Part shown: piece after piece, positions 5,817 to 8,387 of the stretch
How positions within the stretch are numbered: position 1 is the stretch's first letter
How the letters are laid out: each line of letters opens with the position of its first letter
DNA from: a bacterium
GTDB taxonomy: Bacteria > Patescibacteriota > Minisyncoccia > 2-02-FULL-40-12 > IGHO2-12-FULL-4
Reading direction: 5' to 3'
DNA: 8,387 nucleotides
Assembly: GCA_030695705.1 (NCBI GenBank)
Contig: JAUYPS010000035.1
Span: 1-8,387 of the forward strand
Notes under the pieces: model-generated
Told to the model about the DNA's origin: nothing
Seen by the model: the letters and a program-made list of their open reading frames with translations, nothing else
Databases searched by the model: none
Translations under genes and position numbers: made by a program

Positions 5817-7252
5817 TTTCCTTGCGGTTTCATTAGTGGAAATAAAATAATTTCTCTAACTGAGTGAGTATCGGTTAACAACGCGGAAAGGCGATCAATC
5901 CCTATGCCTACTCCGGCTGCCGGGGGCATACCGTATTCCAGCGCTTCAACAAAATCTTCGTCCAAACGATGCGCCTCCTTATTGCCTTTTTTGGCAGTTT
6001 TTTCTTGTTCTTCAAAACGCTCTCTCTGGTCTAGGGGATCATTTAACTCGGAAAACCCATTCATCACTTCCGTGCCGTCGGCTACCAACTGAAACCTCGC
6101 TACATGTTCAGGGTCTTTTTCTAATTTTTTTGATAAAGGAGATATTTCGAGAGGATGATTAATTATAAAAGTCGGCTCGATAATATTCGGCCGGGCCACT
6201 TTTTTGTATATCTCATCGGCAATGTTTCCTTTGGTCATAATTTTCTCTATTTTTATATCCAATTCTTTCGCTTTGTTAGCCAAGGTCTCCTCGTCGGCTT
6301 CATCGTAATTTAGGCCGGTATATTTTCTAAACAGATCGTTAAACGAAATCTTCGGATACGGACCTTTGAAGTTAATAGCAGAAGAGGTCTCGCCGGCGAC
6401 TTGTTCCAACATTTTTTCTAAAAATGACATCATTTTTTCGTAATCCCAATAAGCCGCATAAAATTCAAGCATGGTAAATTCCGGATTATGATCCCGATCC
6501 ATGCCCTCGTTTCGGAAATTTTTGGCAAATTCATAGACCTTTTCTAACCCACCAACCAAAAGCCGTTTGAGATAAAGTTCGGGGGCAATTCTCAAGTAAA
6601 GATCAAGATCCAAGGTATTTAAATGGGTTGTAAACGGTTCAGCATTGGCTCCTCCGGCCAAAATTTGCAAAATGGGAGTTTCCACCTCCAAAAAGTTATG
6701 GCCGTCCAAAAAAGATCTTATCTCCCTGACAATCAGAGTGCGGGTTTCAATTTTTTTCCTAACCTCCGGGTTGAAAATTAAATCAAGATATCGTTTGCGA
6801 TATCTCTCTTCCACATCCTGCAATCCATGCCATTTTTCCGGCAAAGGCAGAAGGGCCTTGGCCAGTAAACGGTATTTCTCCACTTCCAAAGTTTTCTCTT
6901 CTTTTTTGGTTTTCATCAGAAAACCGGAAGCTTCCAGAAAATCACCGATATCGATGGTCTTCAAAAACAGGTCATAATCAAAGTCCCCCAGCACATCTTT
7001 TTTAAAATAAAGCTGAATCCGTCCGCTGGCATCTTCCAAATCCAAAAAAGCCGAAGCGCCATGCTCGCGATAAGCCATGACTCGGCCGGCCAAAACCAGC
7101 CGGTCTTTGTCTGCTGAAAATTTATCAAAATTTTCCAGCGCCTGACCGATTTCATGAGTCCGCCATGATTTCTCCGGGTAGGGGTTAACCCCCGCTTTAC
7201 GAAGCAGTTCCAGTTTTTCTATTTTTATTTTGCGAATTTCATCTAAAGCCAT
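5813..7252 (-). CDS. lysS: Lysyl-tRNA synthetase, class II
   Basis: This 479-residue synthetase charges tRNA-Lys with lysine. The N-terminal OB-fold anticodon-binding domain spans about 50-140 (LAGRVMAYREHGASAFLDLE at 54-73 is typical). In the class II core, motif 1 lies around VREIRSFLDGHNFLEVETPI (175-194), motif 2 is FRNEGMDRDHNPEFTMLEFY (246-265), and motif 3 is GVGIGIDRLSALLTD (447-461). The lysine-site segment EVMNGFSELNDP (395-406) is present. Length is slightly below the common 490-505. The ATG at 7252 is preceded by a perfect extended -10 only 11 bases away and no Shine-Dalgarno sequence, so the mRNA should be nearly leaderless. lysS probably heads a lysS-serS-ftsQ transcript. A greA gene upstream on the same strand is a frequent neighbour of lysS in bacteria; here two small genes and repeats separate them. 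Confidence 0.97.
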   Translation of the reverse strand: MALDEIRKIKIEKLELLRKAGVNPYPEKSWRTHEIGQALENFDKFSADKDRLVLAGRVMAYREHGASAFLDLEDASGRIQLYFKKDVLGDFDYDLFLKTIDIGDFLEASGFLMKTKKEEKTLEVEKYRLLAKALLPLPEKWHGLQDVEERYRKRYLDLIFNPEVRKKIETRTLIVREIRSFLDGHNFLEVETPILQILAGGANAEPFTTHLNTLDLDLYLRIAPELYLKRLLVGGLEKVYEFAKNFRNEGMDRDHNPEFTMLEFYAAYWDYEKMMSFLEKMLEQVAGETSSAINFKGPYPKISFNDLFRKYTGLNYDEADEETLANKAKELDIKIEKIMTKGNIADEIYKKVARPNIIEPTFIINHPLEISPLSKKLEKDPEHVARFQLVADGTEVMNGFSELNDPLDQRERFEEQEKTAKKGNKEAHRLDEDFVEALEYGMPPAAGVGIGIDRLSALLTDTHSVREIILFPLMKPQGK

Positions 7253-7263
7253 AATGTGATTGG

Positions 7264-7272
7264 ATTATAGCA
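7264..7272 (-). promoter_or_regulatory. Extended -10 promoter of lysS
   Basis: On the minus strand the sequence reads TGCTATAAT (hexamer 7269-7264), identical to the element before the first glycosyltransferase. Transcription should begin near 7257, leaving about five bases before the lysS ATG. The poor -35 region overlaps the U-tract of the terminator of the preceding gene. Confidence 0.6.
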
Positions 7273-7280
7273 ATAATTTA

Positions 7281-7309
7281 CAAAAAACAAAATCGGCTTT
7301 GGGCCGATT
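7281..7309 (-). terminator. Intrinsic terminator of the 114-codon gene
   Basis: Minus-strand AATCGGC (7309-7303), loop, GCCGATT (7297-7291) forms a 7-bp stem followed by the T-rich run TTGTTTTTTG (7290-7281). The stem overlaps the TAA stop (7310-7308). It separates the small gene from lysS, whose promoter begins within the T-tract. Confidence 0.65.
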
Positions 7310-7652
7310 AATCTGTCTTGGTAGAAAGTTTCTTTATGCTAACTTTCGCCGCAAAAGGAAAAGAGAATCTGCCTTCTTCTAAAAAAATCGCTGCCCCAAA
7401 AGAATTCTCGTTCTGGCCGACGAATCCATTTTTTATCGTCAAGACCTTTCCGTCATATTGGGCATCTTCAGCCCAGATATAAATTTCCGGATCTTCAATA
7501 TCCGATATATCCACAGTAATTTGCACAAGGTAAGAAGCAGTTTGTGTAGCCAACCGATTAATTTTCCTAAAATCATGCTCTCCCAGTCCACAAGTTGTCA
7601 AAAAAGAAACAGAAAGAAATACCAGAAACAAAAAGAGAAAAGGTCTCCTCAT
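7308..7652 (-). CDS. Small exported or lipoprotein-like protein of unknown function
   Basis: The 114-residue product starts with two arginines and a strongly hydrophobic segment (about 4-20). LTTCGLG follows, resembling a lipobox with Cys at 21; Thr at position -1 to the Cys is not ideal, so either a lipoprotein or a plain secreted/anchored protein is possible. The mature part has alternating polar and hydrophobic residues (VQITVDISDIEDPEIYIWAE near 42-61), suggesting a small beta domain on the outer side of the membrane. A strong Shine-Dalgarno GGAGGAG with 6-base spacing fixes the ATG, and a terminator overlaps the stop. I do not recognise the family. Between greA and lysS it may be a local accessory gene. 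Start, signal and terminator together make it a convincing gene. Confidence 0.75.
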   Translation of the reverse strand: MRRPFLFLFLVFLSVSFLTTCGLGEHDFRKINRLATQTASYLVQITVDISDIEDPEIYIWAEDAQYDGKVLTIKNGFVGQNENSFGAAIFLEEGRFSFPFAAKVSIKKLSTKTD

Positions 7653-7658
7653 TGCTCA

Positions 7659-7665
7659 CTCCTCC
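7659..7665 (-). promoter_or_regulatory. Ribosome binding site of the 114-codon gene
   Basis: GGAGGAG on the minus strand, six bases before the ATG at 7652. It is unusually good for this window, where the synthetase and glycosyltransferase genes show none, and it decides the start. Confidence 0.75.
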
Positions 7666-7689
7666 ATATTTAAATTATTTAAAACAACT

Positions 7690-7723
7690 CGAGTAGGATA
7701 TAAAGCAGGCCGCGGGGCCGATT
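7690..7723. repeat. 34-bp half copy of the core of the palindrome at 7991-8177
   Basis: This stretch matches 8066-8099 in the same orientation at 30 of 34 positions, with 21 identical bases in the middle (7697-7717 against 8073-8093). All four differences are transitions. It begins exactly at the loop-side arm (CGAGT against CGAAT) of the large palindrome, so it is one half of the hairpin without the other arm. Its end overlaps the TAA of the small gene at 7722. GGCC-CCGC-GGCC inside it could form a weak hairpin behind that gene. Confidence 0.8.
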
Positions 7724-7916
7724 AGAGACAATTATTTTTTCTCTTTTTGTTTTTTAATTCTTTTTGGCCATAAAAGTTGCCAAGCAACAGCATGGGTTCA
7801 TCAACGCCGATTTTGGAAAATGTAGAATCAAAGCGATGGAAATCTCCCATGAAGAACGTTGGTAATGTTCTTTTTTGCACAGACACTTTTCGATTCTTTC
7901 TTTTCTTTTTTTTCAA
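7722..7916 (-). CDS. Lysine-rich 64-residue protein, unknown function
   Basis: The frame starts at TTG (7916-7914) and ends at TAA (7724-7722). Signals are good: Shine-Dalgarno GAGGTG four bases upstream and a promoter of TTGCAA, 17 bases, TATTAT. Both ends of the product are very basic (MKKKKRKNRK and KNKKRKNNCL). The middle, VSVQKRTLPTFFMGDFHRFD (11-30) then SKIGVDEPMLLLGNFYGQ, is more ordinary and could be a small fold. No family is recognised. The basic tails would suit nucleic acid or ribosome binding, but that is inference. The gene is bracketed by a half copy (7690-7723) and the full copy (7991-8177) of one palindromic repeat, so it may have arrived with or been captured between these elements. 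The opposite strand is also open in places but lacks equal signals. Confidence 0.55.
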   Translation of the reverse strand: MKKKKRKNRKVSVQKRTLPTFFMGDFHRFDSTFSKIGVDEPMLLLGNFYGQKELKNKKRKNNCL

Positions 7917-7920
7917 CTTT

Positions 7921-7926
7921 CACCTC
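7921..7926 (-). promoter_or_regulatory. Ribosome binding site deciding a TTG start
   Basis: GAGGTG on the minus strand, four bases before TTG at 7916. The next in-frame ATG is 22 codons inside (FFMGDF), so this site supports the longer 64-residue form. Confidence 0.55.
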
Positions 7927-7951
7927 TTTTTTAAACAACCTAAGTTTCCAC

Positions 7952-7980
7952 ATAATACTACAAACTATTGATTATTGCAA
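7952..7980 (-). promoter_or_regulatory. Promoter of the 64-codon gene
   Basis: On the minus strand, -35 TTGCAA (7980-7975), 17-base spacer, -10 TATTAT (7957-7952). The predicted start is near 7945, giving a leader of about 29 bases that contains the Shine-Dalgarno. The -35 abuts the outer edge of the large palindrome (10 bases away). Confidence 0.55.
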
Positions 7981-7990
7981 CCCAAGGAGG

Positions 7991-8177
7991 GTTTGGCGAA
8001 TGTTGCTTTTGAAGGCGCTACGGGCTGTGGATTGCAGAGCGGCCTGCTTTATAGCCCATTCGTTTCGAATAAGATATAAAGCAGGCCGCGGGGTCGGTTT
8101 CCGAATCCACAGCCCGCAATGAGTGAAGTTTCCTCGCTGGGGAAACGAGCGTCCGAAAAAAGCAATATTCACCAAAC
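7991..8177. repeat. Large nested palindromic element, 187 bp
   Basis: Four nested stems share one axis. The outer stem is GTTTGGCGAATGTTGCTTTT (7991-8010) with its near reverse complement at 8158-8177 (two differences). Next is CGGGCTGTGGATT (8021-8033) with AATCCACAGCCCG (8104-8116), perfect. Then GCGGCCTGCTTTATA (8039-8053) with TATAAAGCAGGCCGC (8075-8089), perfect. Innermost is ATTCG (8058-8062) with CGAAT (8066-8070). The right side also holds a separate hairpin, GTTTCC (8128-8133) with GGAAAC (8141-8146), absent from the left. The element ends one base from the greA stop codon, so it would form the greA 3' end. A half copy at 7690 shows it belongs to a dispersed family. It encodes no transposase; mobilisation by an enzyme elsewhere is inference. 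Confidence 0.85.
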
Positions 8178-8178
8178 T

Positions 8179-8387
8179 CTATAATACCTCCAGGATTTTG
8201 TATTTAACTACCCCCTTGGGAGTATTAACTTCAATTTCGTTGCCCTTAGTTTGGCCAACCAAAGCTTGACCAAGAGGAGATTCATTGGAAATAAAGCCCT
8301 GCACCGGATTGGATTCCGAAGCACCAACTATAGTAAAAGTATGCTCCCCAACAGGCGACTTGGCTTTAACGGTAGAGCCAATATTTA
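8179..8387 (-). CDS. greA: Transcription elongation factor GreA, C-terminal part
   Basis: The last 69 codons are inside the window; the gene continues beyond the right edge. The translation (NIGSTVKAKSPVGEHTFTIV, then SNPVQGFISNESPLGQALVG and a tail ending YKILEVL) matches the C-terminal FKBP-like domain of GreA, including the conserved ISNESPLG..L.G segment. GreA rescues backtracked RNA polymerase by stimulating transcript cleavage; the N-terminal coiled coil that does this is outside the window. The stop is TAG. A large palindrome begins one base after the stop and may end or protect the mRNA. greA next to lysS is a common arrangement, here interrupted by small genes. Confidence 0.93.
   Translation of the reverse strand, partial: NIGSTVKAKSPVGEHTFTIVGASESNPVQGFISNESPLGQALVGQTKGNEIEVNTPKGVVKYKILEVL

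Noticed and set aside
6786..6805. Inverted repeat AGATATCG-TTTG-CGATATCT in lysS
   Set aside because: It is a short stem inside conserved coding sequence and is explained by codon choice.
7777..7971. 64-codon plus-strand frame starting with TTG
   Set aside because: It is antisense to the small gene that has promoter and Shine-Dalgarno; the Phe-rich product mirrors Lys codons on the other strand.
7972..8175. 67-codon minus-strand frame across the greA 3' flank
   Set aside because: It lies entirely within the nested palindrome, has no ribosome site, and its openness follows from the repeat sequence.
7690..8177. CRISPR array
   Set aside because: There is only one full and one half repeat, with no regular spacing and no spacers.
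1..8387. TGA recoding to Gly, as in some CPR lineages
   Set aside because: No gene needs an in-frame TGA. The absence of TGA stops among eight genes is too small a sample in AT-rich DNA.

Overview
The window is about 8.4 kb of AT-rich, gene-dense bacterial DNA. Compact housekeeping genes, two multi-pass GT-C-type glycosyltransferases, an FtsQ-like protein, near-leaderless promoters and the CPR-like style of the SerRS sequence suggest a member of the Candidate Phyla Radiation (Patescibacteria, perhaps a Parcubacteria-type lineage). That placement is an inference from sequence style, not a database match. The standard code fits: all long genes read without internal TGA, and the eight visible stops are TAA or TAG.

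Layout. Positions 1-124 hold a weak open frame on the minus strand. From 167 to 3535 two plus-strand genes, 24 bases apart, encode GT39/PMT-like membrane glycosyltransferases. They face a minus-strand block with only 8 bases between the stop codons. Read in the direction of transcription (right to left), that block is greA (3' end only), a 64-codon lysine-rich small gene, a 114-codon exported or lipoprotein-like gene, lysS, serS and an ftsQ-like gene. serS and ftsQ overlap by one base. Between lysS and serS, a promoter, a three-hairpin RNA of about 100 nt and a strong intrinsic terminator lie on the plus strand, antisense to the lysS-serS intergenic mRNA. No known RNA family was recognised there.

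The most notable property is the number of palindromic sequences of different kinds. An 88-base hairpin sits in frame inside the second glycosyltransferase and is translated as about 29 residues between two membrane helices. A 37-base palindrome whose arms carry DnaA-box sequences lies in another loop of the same protein. A perfect 18+18-base inverted repeat lies in the ftsQ start region. A 187-base nested palindrome fills the greA 3' flank, and a 34-base half copy of its core lies beyond the small gene. This resembles the palindromic elements of Rickettsia or the REP/RAYT elements of other bacteria, but none of these sequences could be assigned to a named family.

Three promoters (first glycosyltransferase, lysS, ncRNA) share an extended -10 of the form TGCTATAAT or TGCTATACT. 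In the two protein genes it sits only 7 to 11 bases before the ATG, which implies leaderless or nearly leaderless mRNAs. The small genes near 7.6-7.9 kb instead have clear Shine-Dalgarno sequences. The genes serve translation (lysS, serS), transcript elongation (greA), division (ftsQ-like) and cell-surface or lipid-linked glycosylation (the two glycosyltransferases).
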